Below, piece by piece: positions 6,626-14,477 of a stretch of 20,667 bases of DNA. Under the pieces are notes generated by a model. It saw only the letters and a list, made by a program, of their open reading frames with translations, had not been told where the DNA came from and did not search any database. Origin of the DNA: CAMLDH01 sp966250375 (GTDB taxonomy: Bacteria; Pseudomonadota; Gammaproteobacteria; Burkholderiales; Burkholderiaceae_D); the NCBI GenBank assembly GCA_966250375.1, contig CBINHE010000073.1:1-20667 (forward strand). The letters run 5' to 3'. The position numbers and the translations under genes are program-made. Every line of letters begins with the position of its first letter. The first letter of the stretch is position 1.

Positions 6626-7438
6626 ATGAAAACACATTGCATTCCTGAATCCAAGTCCGGCGCACGGGTTGCCGTCATCAGCGGCAGTACGGGTGGCATG
6701 GGCATGGCGATCGCGGCCAAACTCGCTGCTTGCGGCATGGGCATTGTTATGCTCGGTCGCGATCAAGAAAAATTGCAGCGTACTCGCGTGCAATTGCTAC
6801 AACAACCCGGCTTAGATGTGCCGATTTGGGTGCAAACCATTGATATCTGTGATCCAGATTCAGTCGCGCACGCCGTGACAGAAATTTATCGCCTGACCGC
6901 GCATGTGGATGTGCTGGTACATGCTGCTGGCGATGGCCCGGTCGCTGCGTTGCTCGATACCACCGAAGAGATGTGGCAGCACACCGTGCAGGCAAAATTA
7001 CTAGGCACAATTCGCCTGACCAAAGCGCTGGCCAAACCTATGGTGGCGGCGGGCGGTGGCCAGGTGGTGATTGTCAACGGCGTCTTTAGCCTAGAGCCTG
7101 ATCCGCTGTTTTCTATCAATAGCACGGTCAATTGCGGCTTGGCAGGCTTTGCTAAGTCAGCCGCGCGCGATCTGGGGCGGTATGGCGTACGCGTCAACGT
7201 TGTGAATCCGGGCGCAACACAAACGCCATTGTGGGATGAAATTGCCGGTAATTTAGCGGCGAAATTTAACACCAGCAAGGATGAGATCAACGCTCAAGTG
7301 CGCGGCAAAATCCCGCTGGGCCAATTGGCTAGCCCGCAAGACATTGCTGGCGTGGTGCATTTTCTGACGACGCCAACTGCCAATTATCTCAATGGCTGTG
7401 CAATTGCGGTCGATGGGGGCAGCACAGCAGCCCTGTAG
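6626..7438 (+). CDS. Short-chain dehydrogenase/reductase family protein lacking catalytic Tyr/Lys
   Basis: 270 aa. ATG 6626 has GGAAG (6614-6618) 7 bases upstream. The Rossmann fold is intact: nucleotide-binding SGSTGGMG at 19-26, a VLVHAAGDG (NAG-like) strand, NPGATQTPLW, and a C-terminal AIAVDGGSTAAL. It is a typical length for classical SDRs, closest to 3-oxoacyl-ACP reductase-like members. However, the YxxxK active site is replaced. The aligned segment reads FSINSTVNCGLAGFAKS, placing Asn at both positions (N165, N169), and the preceding catalytic-Ser region reads VIVNGVFSLEP. It may therefore not be a conventional oxidoreductase; a cofactor-dependent non-redox or structural role is possible. 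It is the second gene of the cluster. Confidence 0.88.
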   Translation: MKTHCIPESKSGARVAVISGSTGGMGMAIAAKLAACGMGIVMLGRDQEKLQRTRVQLLQQPGLDVPIWVQTIDICDPDSVAHAVTEIYRLTAHVDVLVHAAGDGPVAALLDTTEEMWQHTVQAKLLGTIRLTKALAKPMVAAGGGQVVIVNGVFSLEPDPLFSINSTVNCGLAGFAKSAARDLGRYGVRVNVVNPGATQTPLWDEIAGNLAAKFNTSKDEINAQVRGKIPLGQLASPQDIAGVVHFLTTPTANYLNGCAIAVDGGSTAAL

Positions 7439-7582
7439 CTTTGCTTGTGGTACGAGGGATGATTACAACAATTTCACTGTAAAAAAGGATGGCAAGGTCT
7501 TCGGTTCTGGCTGCAAAAAAAGCGGACGAGCAGTAAATAAAAGCTCAACCAAGTTCAGCCACGAATACTCGCCGACAAAAAC

Positions 7583-8815
7583 ATGCAAGCTCAACATACC
7601 AAACTACAACTTTTTGTCGCCTGTTTCATCACCTGTATGGCGGTGGCATCGGTGTATTTAACGCAATCAATTTTTCCTTTGATTGCGCACAGTTATGGTT
7701 TGCCCGATAGCGCGGGGCGCTTAACCTTTACCTATGCCAGCATTGCCTATGCGATTGCATTTTTTGTCGTTGGCCCCTTGTCGGACTTGATCTCTGCGCG
7801 CCGTCTCGCCAGCACGGGCTTGGCGATAAGCGCCATCGCCCTTGCCTGCGCTAGCGCTACCTCGCAATTTGAATTCTTGCTAATGGCCTTGATGGCGATG
7901 GGTGCAGCGGCGGCGACTGTGCCAGCTGCCATGTTCGCCTTAATTCCACGCATGGCGCAACCTAAGCAATTGGGCAGTTATTTTGGTTTCATTATTGCTG
8001 CTTCGGTGATAGGCATTTCGGTTGGCCGCGCCCTGCCTAGTTTACTGACCAGCTACATCGGTTGGCGTGCGGCTTTTATTAGCTATGCGGGCATTTTGGC
8101 GGCCAGCATCCTCGTCGCACAAAGACTGCCTAGCCAATTTAGCAGCCAAGCCAAGTTTCCAGCGCTCAGCAGCATGCCAAAGCGCTATCTGGCTAGCTTG
8201 GCGTTGCTGGCGGATACACGGTTATTACGTTTGTTTGCGACTGGTTTTGCGCTCTTTTTTGGCTATCTCGGCTGTATTACGTTTTTGACTTACCGCCTGC
8301 ATCAAGCACCCTTCCAGTTTGATACCACGCAAATTGGCGCAATTGGATTTTTAGGCTTGATTGCAATTTTGGGTGCGCCTTTGTCTGGCAGATTGATGGC
8401 AAAAATCGGCCCACACAAAGTCGCGCTTGGCAGCTTGATATTGGTGTTGTTGGCGATCATGCTGCTCGCCATTGCGGAAAACGGTGCAATGGTGGTGGCC
8501 GGGGTGTTGTTGATGTTTCTTGGTGTTTTTTCATGCCAGCCCGCTATTTTTACAATGATTTCTGCCAATGTGCCTGCTGCACGGCGAGGCGCTGCTTCTT
8601 CGCTGTATTTGCTTACTTGCTTGGGTGCAGGCAGTGCGGCGAGCGGCGGTTTGGGCTTGGTGTGGACTCAATATGGATTTCAAGGTATTGCCATTAGTTC
8701 GAGCAGCGCTATTTTGCTCGCGGCGGTGATCTTGATTGTGGATAAATTACTTACCCAGCCAGCAGTAGGACACGTTGCAACAGCAGATGTAACCACGGAT
8801 GCAGTCAGAACATAA
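7583..8815 (+). CDS. MFS transporter (probable exporter)
   Basis: 410 aa, strongly hydrophobic, with about 12 membrane segments beginning LFVACFITCMAVASVYLTQS. The MFS motif A region between TM2 and TM3 reads GPLSDLISARRL (about 63-74), and an equivalent GPHKVALGSL appears at the start of the second half. The general look is the YnfM/drug-proton antiporter group. ATG 7583 lacks a good Shine-Dalgarno. The preceding 144 bases hold no gene and may carry an internal promoter. In a biosynthetic cluster it probably exports the product. Substrate unknown. Confidence 0.9.
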   Translation: MQAQHTKLQLFVACFITCMAVASVYLTQSIFPLIAHSYGLPDSAGRLTFTYASIAYAIAFFVVGPLSDLISARRLASTGLAISAIALACASATSQFEFLLMALMAMGAAAATVPAAMFALIPRMAQPKQLGSYFGFIIAASVIGISVGRALPSLLTSYIGWRAAFISYAGILAASILVAQRLPSQFSSQAKFPALSSMPKRYLASLALLADTRLLRLFATGFALFFGYLGCITFLTYRLHQAPFQFDTTQIGAIGFLGLIAILGAPLSGRLMAKIGPHKVALGSLILVLLAIMLLAIAENGAMVVAGVLLMFLGVFSCQPAIFTMISANVPAARRGAASSLYLLTCLGAGSAASGGLGLVWTQYGFQGIAISSSSAILLAAVILIVDKLLTQPAVGHVATADVTTDAVRT

Positions 8816-8861
8816 GTGACGGCTGCATCGAATTTTATCTTCATGAATATAAAGGATTATC

Positions 8862-9653
8862 TTGCAAGCCAAGAAAAGTATTTTCGTTGTCGGCGATAAA
8901 TTTAAAGACTTCGGTCAACACGAACAAGTATTGACGCTTAAAGAATTGACCGCTTTATTGCGAACAAGTGATCATGCCGAACTGAAAAACGTCAGCTTAA
9001 TTGCTGGCCAGGGAATTTCGGAAGCCGATGTGCAGCAAATCGTCGCTTTAAGTGCGAACAGCAGCAATATCGATACTAGCTTGCTGTTAAAACATCCAGC
9101 GCGCGCTGGCATGTCCACCACGCATAAACGGCGCTTTGTCAATTCGATTATTTCTACGCCGCGCCAACTTGAAAGCAATGTTTTTGAAGCCGATTTATTG
9201 GTCGATGAACGCTCAGAATTAATGAACGATCATCAAACCGGGCAACATATTCAAGGCATGATTTTGGTTGAAGCGGCGCGCCAATTGTTTTTGGCGGTGA
9301 CGGAAGAGTTTTTTATTGCGCCTGGCGATCATCGCGATTATTACTTCGTGATTAATCAAATGGACGTTAAATATATGGCCTTCGTTTTCCCGATCGGCGC
9401 TAGTTTGCGCTATGAAATTGTCGAACAATCTTTGGCTAATCCTGAGCGCTTATCGTTCTTGGTACGCATTACGGTGCAACAAGCGGGAGTGGCGGCAACC
9501 GAAGTCATAGTGAAATTCACGACCTTTTTGGCGGAAAAAATTAAACAAAAAGAGCATCAACAAGCCATGCTGACCTTAGCCAAGCAAGAGCAAAATCTCA
9601 ACGCTGTGCTGAAACATAGTGAGCACCATGCGCAAGAAAAATTAGCGGCTTAA
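8862..9653 (+). CDS. AfsA-like (A-factor synthase) hotdog domain protein
   Basis: 263 aa from TTG 8862. AAAGGA (8851-8856) lies 5 bases upstream, and the resulting MQAK N-terminus matches the gene two places on. Residues ~85-230 carry an AfsA-type hotdog: HKRRFVNSIISTP, VFEADLLVDERSELMNDH, then QHIQGMILVEAARQLF with H124, H129, E137 and R140. AfsA enzymes condense a beta-ketoacyl-ACP with dihydroxyacetone phosphate on the way to gamma-butyrolactones. Streptomyces AfsA has two hotdog repeats in ~300 aa; here I see one clear repeat. It is preceded by an ~80-residue N-terminal domain (FVVGDKFKDFGQHEQVLTLK) that I do not recognise, so it may be a degenerate hotdog or something else. The C-terminal ~35 residues are a charged helix. 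It is the core gene of the cluster; activity is inferred. Confidence 0.82.
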   Translation: MQAKKSIFVVGDKFKDFGQHEQVLTLKELTALLRTSDHAELKNVSLIAGQGISEADVQQIVALSANSSNIDTSLLLKHPARAGMSTTHKRRFVNSIISTPRQLESNVFEADLLVDERSELMNDHQTGQHIQGMILVEAARQLFLAVTEEFFIAPGDHRDYYFVINQMDVKYMAFVFPIGASLRYEIVEQSLANPERLSFLVRITVQQAGVAATEVIVKFTTFLAEKIKQKEHQQAMLTLAKQEQNLNAVLKHSEHHAQEKLAA

Positions 9654-9693
9654 TTGGGTTGCAAACGAATTTATTCGCAGTAGAAAGAATGAT

Positions 9694-10548
9694 ATGCAAG
9701 CCAAGTCTTATACCGCATCTTATACACTGAGCGTCACCACGCAAGGACCAACCTATCCGCCCAGCGAGGTGATGGATGGTGAGGGCAATTTTTTGGTGGT
9801 GGGTCGTATTAACCGCCTCGCCGCAGATGGCAGCACGGTATCCAACTGGGGGCGTGCAATCGTAGCGGCGGATAGCCCTTTGCCGCGTTTTGGCGAGCAA
9901 TTGCCATATAGCATTGTGCGCGAATTGCCGGAAGTATTGAGTCAAGACGAGCAAGATATTGTGTTGCATACACTGCCCCTGCCCTTGCCTTGTAATAATT
10001 ACCCTATGTTATTTGCGCCTGAGCAATGCCCGCAGGCAAATGCGATGGAAAAACCGAGTTATGCATTTCATCAAGTGCCTATACCCGATTTGCGCATTAA
10101 TGACGGGCGAAAATTAAAGCAAGCCGTCACGCTAGGACAATGGCTGCAAGCCTCTGGCCAATTGCAGCTCAGTTTAAGCGAAGATAAACGGAGTGCACAC
10201 TTTGAATTTGTCTTTCGCAATTTGATACCACATAGTTTGTACACCGTGATGAGTTTGCGTCAACATGATTTAGACCCGCAAAAACTCAGCCGCCCCGGCC
10301 CGCTCGGTGTGCCAAATGTTTTTATTACAGATGAACTTGGTAATGCCACCTATTTTGCGGAAATGCCTGATCCATTTCCCGATAGCAGCAGAGAAAATGC
10401 TAATCGCATTATCAATGTGGTGGTGTTGTGGATGAGTTATCAAAGTAATTATGGCGGTGCCATTGGCTGGTTTGGTTTGGGGGGCGATATTCATGCGCAA
10501 CTTAAGTTACCCGTAGCAAGCTTTTCTGAATTTACCACTATCTCTTAA
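9694..10548 (+). CDS. Conserved-looking hypothetical protein, 284 aa
   Basis: ATG 9694 has AGAAAG about 6 bases upstream. I do not recognise the family. It has no signal peptide and no membrane segments. The N-terminal ~60 residues (TASYTLSVTTQGPTYPPSEV, GNFLVVGRINRLAADGSTVS) look beta-rich. The C-terminal half contains FRNLIPHSLYTVMSLRQHDL and RPGPLGVPNVFITDELGNAT, followed by FAEMPDPFPDSS. That pattern suggests a beta-sandwich domain with a Gly/Pro-rich loop of the kind seen in secreted or sugar/lipid-binding proteins. It sits between the AfsA-like and tautomerase genes with short spacers (40 and 9 bases), so it is almost certainly part of the same transcript and pathway. It may be a novel enzyme or binding protein for the product. 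Confidence 0.85.
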   Translation: MQAKSYTASYTLSVTTQGPTYPPSEVMDGEGNFLVVGRINRLAADGSTVSNWGRAIVAADSPLPRFGEQLPYSIVRELPEVLSQDEQDIVLHTLPLPLPCNNYPMLFAPEQCPQANAMEKPSYAFHQVPIPDLRINDGRKLKQAVTLGQWLQASGQLQLSLSEDKRSAHFEFVFRNLIPHSLYTVMSLRQHDLDPQKLSRPGPLGVPNVFITDELGNATYFAEMPDPFPDSSRENANRIINVVVLWMSYQSNYGGAIGWFGLGGDIHAQLKLPVASFSEFTTIS

Positions 10549-10557
10549 GGAATTAAC

Positions 10558-10773
10558 GTGCCAATTATTGCGATTACCACTTGGCCAAATTTAGATGATG
10601 CCAAAAGCCGCGAATTAATCGAACAAATTACGCTGACTACCCGCAATGTCACCGGTGCGCCTTTGGATAAAATCATTGTGTATATCAATGAAATTCCAAA
10701 AAACCGTTGGGGCGAAGCAGGCGCGATGGGGGATGATCCCGAATTTGCGACTAAAAGCCGGAAAATGAGCTGA
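10558..10773 (+). CDS. 4-oxalocrotonate tautomerase family protein
   Basis: 71 aa from GTG 10558, with TTAAGG (10545-10550) 7 bases upstream. The protein starts MPIIAITTWP; after Met removal Pro1 is the catalytic base of this superfamily. The C-terminal half has the family pattern KIIVYINEIPKNRWGEAGA. Length fits small tautomerases (about 60-75 aa). It would interconvert enol and keto forms, or act on an unsaturated oxo-acid or lactone intermediate of the cluster. It lies 9 bases after the 284-aa gene and 52 bases before the phosphatase. Confidence 0.9.
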   Translation: MPIIAITTWPNLDDAKSRELIEQITLTTRNVTGAPLDKIIVYINEIPKNRWGEAGAMGDDPEFATKSRKMS

Positions 10774-10825
10774 GCGCATTTTCTGCGCAGTTCAATTTTC
10801 TAATTGATATAAAGGAATAGCTAGT

Positions 10826-11542
10826 ATGACGAAGAAATTTGTTTTTTGTGATGTGGATGAAACTATCATCAATTTGAAGAGTATGTTTAGCTTTCATGAT
10901 TACTGGTTCAAGAATTGGTTGCCTAGACAAAATAGTGATAAAGGCCAAGCGCAAATTTGGCAACGTGAATATGCCGATATCAATGGCATTATGCAGGTTT
11001 TGCGGCGGCAAGGCGCTAGTCGTGAAGAATTGAATCGCCGCTATTACGAGTTTTTTATTGGCCGCTCGATGAACGATATCAAACAATGTGCGCAAGCCTG
11101 GTTTGCCAACACAAGCACAAATCATCCACAGTTTTGGCTGCAAGAAAGTTGTGATGAAATTCGCCGTTTGCAAAGTTTGGGCTATGAAGCGGTTTTTGTC
11201 TCTGGCTCTCTGACTGAAATTTTGCAGCCTATCGCACTCGCCTTTGGCGTTGAGCATGTATTGGCGACCAAGTTATGCCTCTCGGGCGACAAAGTATCTG
11301 GCAGCATTATTCCGCCGCAAATGATAGGCACCGGAAAAGCCACAGCAATTGCCATGTTTATCGCGCAACACGATGCTAAAGCAGAAGATTGCTATGCGAT
11401 GGGCGATGATCATTCCGATATTCCCATGCTGGACTCGGTCGGCCACGCGATCGCAGTAATTGGTGATCCGTTTTTGCAAGAGCAGGCGCATGTGCGGCAT
11501 TGGCAAACCATTATCGTTAATCATGAGGCTGTGCTGACGTAA
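10826..11542 (+). CDS. HAD-IB family phosphatase
   Basis: 238 aa; AAAGGA lies upstream of ATG 10826. All four HAD motifs are present: DVDET (D9, D11), SGS around S126, K171 in GTGKATA, and GDDHSD at 193-198. The helical cap between motifs I and II is typical of the SerB/CicA-like IB subfamily. Substrate is unknown. In A-factor-type pathways the butenolide phosphate made by AfsA must be dephosphorylated, and a HAD phosphatase two genes from an AfsA-like gene is a natural candidate for that step. This assignment is inference from context; the HAD family call is firm. Confidence 0.92.
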   Translation: MTKKFVFCDVDETIINLKSMFSFHDYWFKNWLPRQNSDKGQAQIWQREYADINGIMQVLRRQGASREELNRRYYEFFIGRSMNDIKQCAQAWFANTSTNHPQFWLQESCDEIRRLQSLGYEAVFVSGSLTEILQPIALAFGVEHVLATKLCLSGDKVSGSIIPPQMIGTGKATAIAMFIAQHDAKAEDCYAMGDDHSDIPMLDSVGHAIAVIGDPFLQEQAHVRHWQTIIVNHEAVLT

Positions 11543-11569
11543 AATGAGTCATCAAAACCAAGAAGTGCC

Positions 11570-12412
11570 ATGTTGGTAACAAAAAGAAATGCCATGCTCA
11601 CACTGGCTAAACTCGTTGCTCTACCCTTTGCTTTGCAAGCGACCGCGCAAGCATTGACCAAAACGGCAACGCCGGTGTGGGTGATGGATAAACAGCCGCT
11701 TCTAACTGGATTGCATGCTCCAGTGGGCATGGCTTTTGATAGCCAACAAAATTTATATATTGCTAATTGGGGCAATGGCACGATTACGCGCTGGTTTGCC
11801 AATGGCAAACGCGAAGTTTTCGCCAGCGATTTACACGGCCCATCTGGTTTGGCAGTAGGGGCAAACGACGACGTTTTTGTCGCATCCTATGCTGACGACG
11901 TGGTGTGGCGCATCAAACGAAATGGCAAACGTACACTGTTTGTAGATAAATTAGCGACGCCTGCTGGCCTCAGTTTCGAAGTCAATGGCAATTTATTGAT
12001 TGCCAATCGTCGCACCAATCAAATTCTGAGCGCCAACCTCGATGGCAAAATCAGCGTCGTCGCGCACGATTTGCACACGCCAGTTGGCAGTGTGCGAGCA
12101 AAAAATGGCCAATTATTTGTCGCCAATATCGATGGCGGTATTAGCGCGGTGGACGCACAAGGCCAGCCACGCAGTTTGACCAACACCTTGCACAGGCCCG
12201 GTCCCGGTATTGCTTTGGCGGCAGAGGATGCGGTGTATGTGGTCGATTATGGTGGTACATGCGTGTATCGCGTCAGTTTGGCGGGCGAGGTTGAAACTAT
12301 CGTCGATGGCCTGTCCAGCCCTGTGGGTTTATTGCGGGCGCCCAATGGTGATTTATTGTTGACAACTTGGGGCGAGAATTCCTTATTCCGGCTTCGCCAA
12401 ATAAATTTGTAG
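11570..12412 (+). CDS. Secreted NHL/SMP-30-like beta-propeller protein
   Basis: 280 aa. The N-terminus MLVTKRNAMLTLAKLVALPF and the following AQA look like a Sec signal peptide with cleavage near residue 29, so the mature protein is periplasmic or exported. The remainder is about six beta-propeller blades with recurring LxxPxGLA-x-NGxLxIAN-x-x-x-x-I patterns: LHAPVGMAFDSQQNLYIANW, LHGPSGLAVGANDDVFVASY, LATPAGLSFEVNGNLLIANR, LHTPVGSVRAKNGQLFVANI, and SSPVGLLRAPNGDLLLTTW. Related SMP-30 proteins include lactonases, but the metal ligands of SMP-30 cannot be placed with certainty. In context it might open or sense an extracytoplasmic lactone. An alternative start is ATG 11591; neither has a strong Shine-Dalgarno. 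Confidence 0.85.
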   Translation: MLVTKRNAMLTLAKLVALPFALQATAQALTKTATPVWVMDKQPLLTGLHAPVGMAFDSQQNLYIANWGNGTITRWFANGKREVFASDLHGPSGLAVGANDDVFVASYADDVVWRIKRNGKRTLFVDKLATPAGLSFEVNGNLLIANRRTNQILSANLDGKISVVAHDLHTPVGSVRAKNGQLFVANIDGGISAVDAQGQPRSLTNTLHRPGPGIALAAEDAVYVVDYGGTCVYRVSLAGEVETIVDGLSSPVGLLRAPNGDLLLTTWGENSLFRLRQINL

Positions 12413-12448
12413 TTGAGTTGTTTGTTGTGAATAAACTAGGGAAAAACC

Positions 12449-13450
12449 ATGGAAGATAAAATGCAACAGAGAAAATTAGGCAATAGCGGCAGCGCCGTTT
12501 CGGCTTTAGGCTTAGGTTGCATGGGCATGTCGGAATTTTATGGCGAAACCAATGATCAAGAATCGACCGCCGTCATTCAGCGCGCGTTTGCATTAGGCGT
12601 TAACTTTTTCGATACCGCCGATACTTATGGCATAGGCGCGAATGAAATTTTAATTGCCGATGCACTACGCCAATTTGGCAAGCAAGCGTTGATCGCGACC
12701 AAATTTGGCATCGTGCGGCAAGCGGGCAATTACGATAGGCGCATCGATAATAGTCCACAATATATTCGCATTGCATGCGAAGATTCTTTGCGCCGTTTGG
12801 GGCTGGAATGCATAGATTTGTATTATGCACATCGCATTTCACCGGATGTGCCAATTGAAGACACCGTGGGCGTAATGGCGGATTTAGTGCGCGAAGGCAA
12901 AGTACGGGCACTAGGTTTATGCGAAGTTAGTGGCTTGGCTTTGCGCGCCGCGCATGCGGTGCATCCAATCGCAGCGGTGCAAAGCGAATATTCTTTGTGG
13001 AATCGCGATCCTGAATTGGATTTATTACCAGTTTGCCGGGAATTAGGCGTCTCTTTTGTTGCTTACAGTCCTTTAGGGCGTGGCATTTTGACTGGTGGCA
13101 TTAATTTGAATACCAAATTTGCCGACAATGATTTCCGCAAAATCGCGCCGCGTTTTCAAAAAGAAAGTTTGCAAGAAAATCTCAGTTTGCTGGAAGTGGT
13201 GCAAATGATGGCGGCTGAAAAACACTGCACTCCTAGCCAATTATCACTGGCTTGGTTGCTCACTCAAGGCAACGATATTATTCCTATCCCCGGCACCAAG
13301 CGCCTGAAGTATTTAGAAGAAAATATTGCTGCAAGTAGCATTCAAGTTAGCAATGAAGAAGTGCAGCGCTTGAATTTGGCCTTGCCAGTTGGCGCAGCGA
13401 TAGGCGGGCGTTACCCAATGGCAGGCATGCAGGGTTTAGCGCGTAAATAA
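12449..13450 (+). CDS. Aldo/keto reductase
   Basis: 333 aa; AGGGA (12438-12442) lies 6 bases before ATG 12449. It is a TIM-barrel NADPH-dependent oxidoreductase with the tetrad D55 and Y60 in FFDTADTYG, K85 in IATKFG, and H128 in LYYAHRI. Later segments QSEYSLWNRD, VAYSPLGRGILTGG and PIPGTKRLKYLEENIAA belong to the cofactor-binding half and fit the AKR13/YakC-like group. Last gene of the cluster, 36 bases after the beta-propeller gene. It is the only conventional-looking reductase in the cluster, since the SDR lacks its catalytic residues, so it is the best candidate for a ketone or enone reduction. No clear terminator is visible in the 100 bases before ftsX. Confidence 0.93.
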   Translation: MEDKMQQRKLGNSGSAVSALGLGCMGMSEFYGETNDQESTAVIQRAFALGVNFFDTADTYGIGANEILIADALRQFGKQALIATKFGIVRQAGNYDRRIDNSPQYIRIACEDSLRRLGLECIDLYYAHRISPDVPIEDTVGVMADLVREGKVRALGLCEVSGLALRAAHAVHPIAAVQSEYSLWNRDPELDLLPVCRELGVSFVAYSPLGRGILTGGINLNTKFADNDFRKIAPRFQKESLQENLSLLEVVQMMAAEKHCTPSQLSLAWLLTQGNDIIPIPGTKRLKYLEENIAASSIQVSNEEVQRLNLALPVGAAIGGRYPMAGMQGLARK

Positions 13451-13550
13451 ACTCAGCAATTTGGGGGCGTGGTTCCAAAACGGTTCTTTGGTGGATCGCT
13501 TTATCGATTTGCTTTGCTTTGTTATCCGGCTTGAATGGATAAAGTCGAGC

Positions 13551-14477
13551 TTAGCTCAATCGCGCCAAATGCCGCTGCACCGATATCCATGAGCCGATCA
13601 ATCCCAGCCCTGCGCTGACCGCCAGCAGCAACCCGGTTGCCAGCATTCCCAATGGCGCGAGCCGGAACTCCGATGCATACAGCCGGGCAAAATCCGCAAT
13701 CGCACTATTCAATGGCTGCAGCACCAGCGCTACCCCTCCCAGCGCGATACCGCCCGCGCACAGGCCAAGCAGTGCGCCGGTGTAGTAAAACGGACGGCAG
13801 ATGAATGCATCGGTTGCGCCGACCAGCCGCGATACTTCGATTTCCTCGCATTGGTTCATCACTTGCAAGCGTATCGTGTTGAACACTACCGTAACCACCA
13901 CCACGCCGAGCGTGACAGCCAGGAACAGCAGCGCCAGCCGCAATACATGCAATAGCGCCGCCAGTCGTTTCACCCACGCCGAATCGACCTGTACGAAATC
14001 GACGCCGCGCAGCGCTTTTAACTGCATTGCGATCATATCCACGTGCGCCGTATCGTCGGAATTTTGAAATCCGATCAGCTTGAGCACGTAGCCGTCCGGT
14101 AGCGGATTGTGGCCTAACGCGGCGACCGCATCGGCCAAGCCGCTCTTGTCTTTCAGCGCATGCAGCGCATTCTCACGTGACACGAATTCGAGTTTTCCCA
14201 TGCCGTGCGCGTTTTGCACGACGCGGCGAATCCGCGGCGCCAGCGCGGTTGCTTCCTCACGCGGCGTATCCATCGACAGGAAGATGCTGATCTCCGGTTC
14301 GACTGCCAGTTGTTCGGACAACGGCCGTACGTTTTCCAATACCGTCAAACCGGCAAACGGCAGCGCCAGCGCAATCGCAACCACCAGCACATTCAGGAAG
14401 AAGCCGTTGCGCGGCTTGAACAAATGCCGCAACGCAGCGTTCAGGGCGTATCCATGATGTCGCACCCAGATTCTCAT
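13551..14477 (-). CDS. ftsX: Cell division protein FtsX
   Basis: 308 aa, membrane partner of the FtsE ATPase. FtsEX couples septal peptidoglycan hydrolase activation to divisome assembly. The protein has a short cytoplasmic N-terminus, TM1 at about 27-47 (FFLNVLVVAIALALPFAGLT), and a periplasmic region with EPEISIFLSMD. A C-terminal block of three TM segments follows; VLRLALLFLAVTLGVVVVTV is the first of them. The VMNQCEEIEVSRLVGATDAF segment is the conserved FtsX cytoplasmic loop. Its ATG overlaps the ftsE stop (ATGA, 14474-14477), indicating translational coupling. Third gene of ftsY-ftsE-ftsX; the biosynthetic cluster begins on the other side. Confidence 0.96.
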   Translation of the reverse strand: MRIWVRHHGYALNAALRHLFKPRNGFFLNVLVVAIALALPFAGLTVLENVRPLSEQLAVEPEISIFLSMDTPREEATALAPRIRRVVQNAHGMGKLEFVSRENALHALKDKSGLADAVAALGHNPLPDGYVLKLIGFQNSDDTAHVDMIAMQLKALRGVDFVQVDSAWVKRLAALLHVLRLALLFLAVTLGVVVVTVVFNTIRLQVMNQCEEIEVSRLVGATDAFICRPFYYTGALLGLCAGGIALGGVALVLQPLNSAIADFARLYASEFRLAPLGMLATGLLLAVSAGLGLIGSWISVQRHLARLS

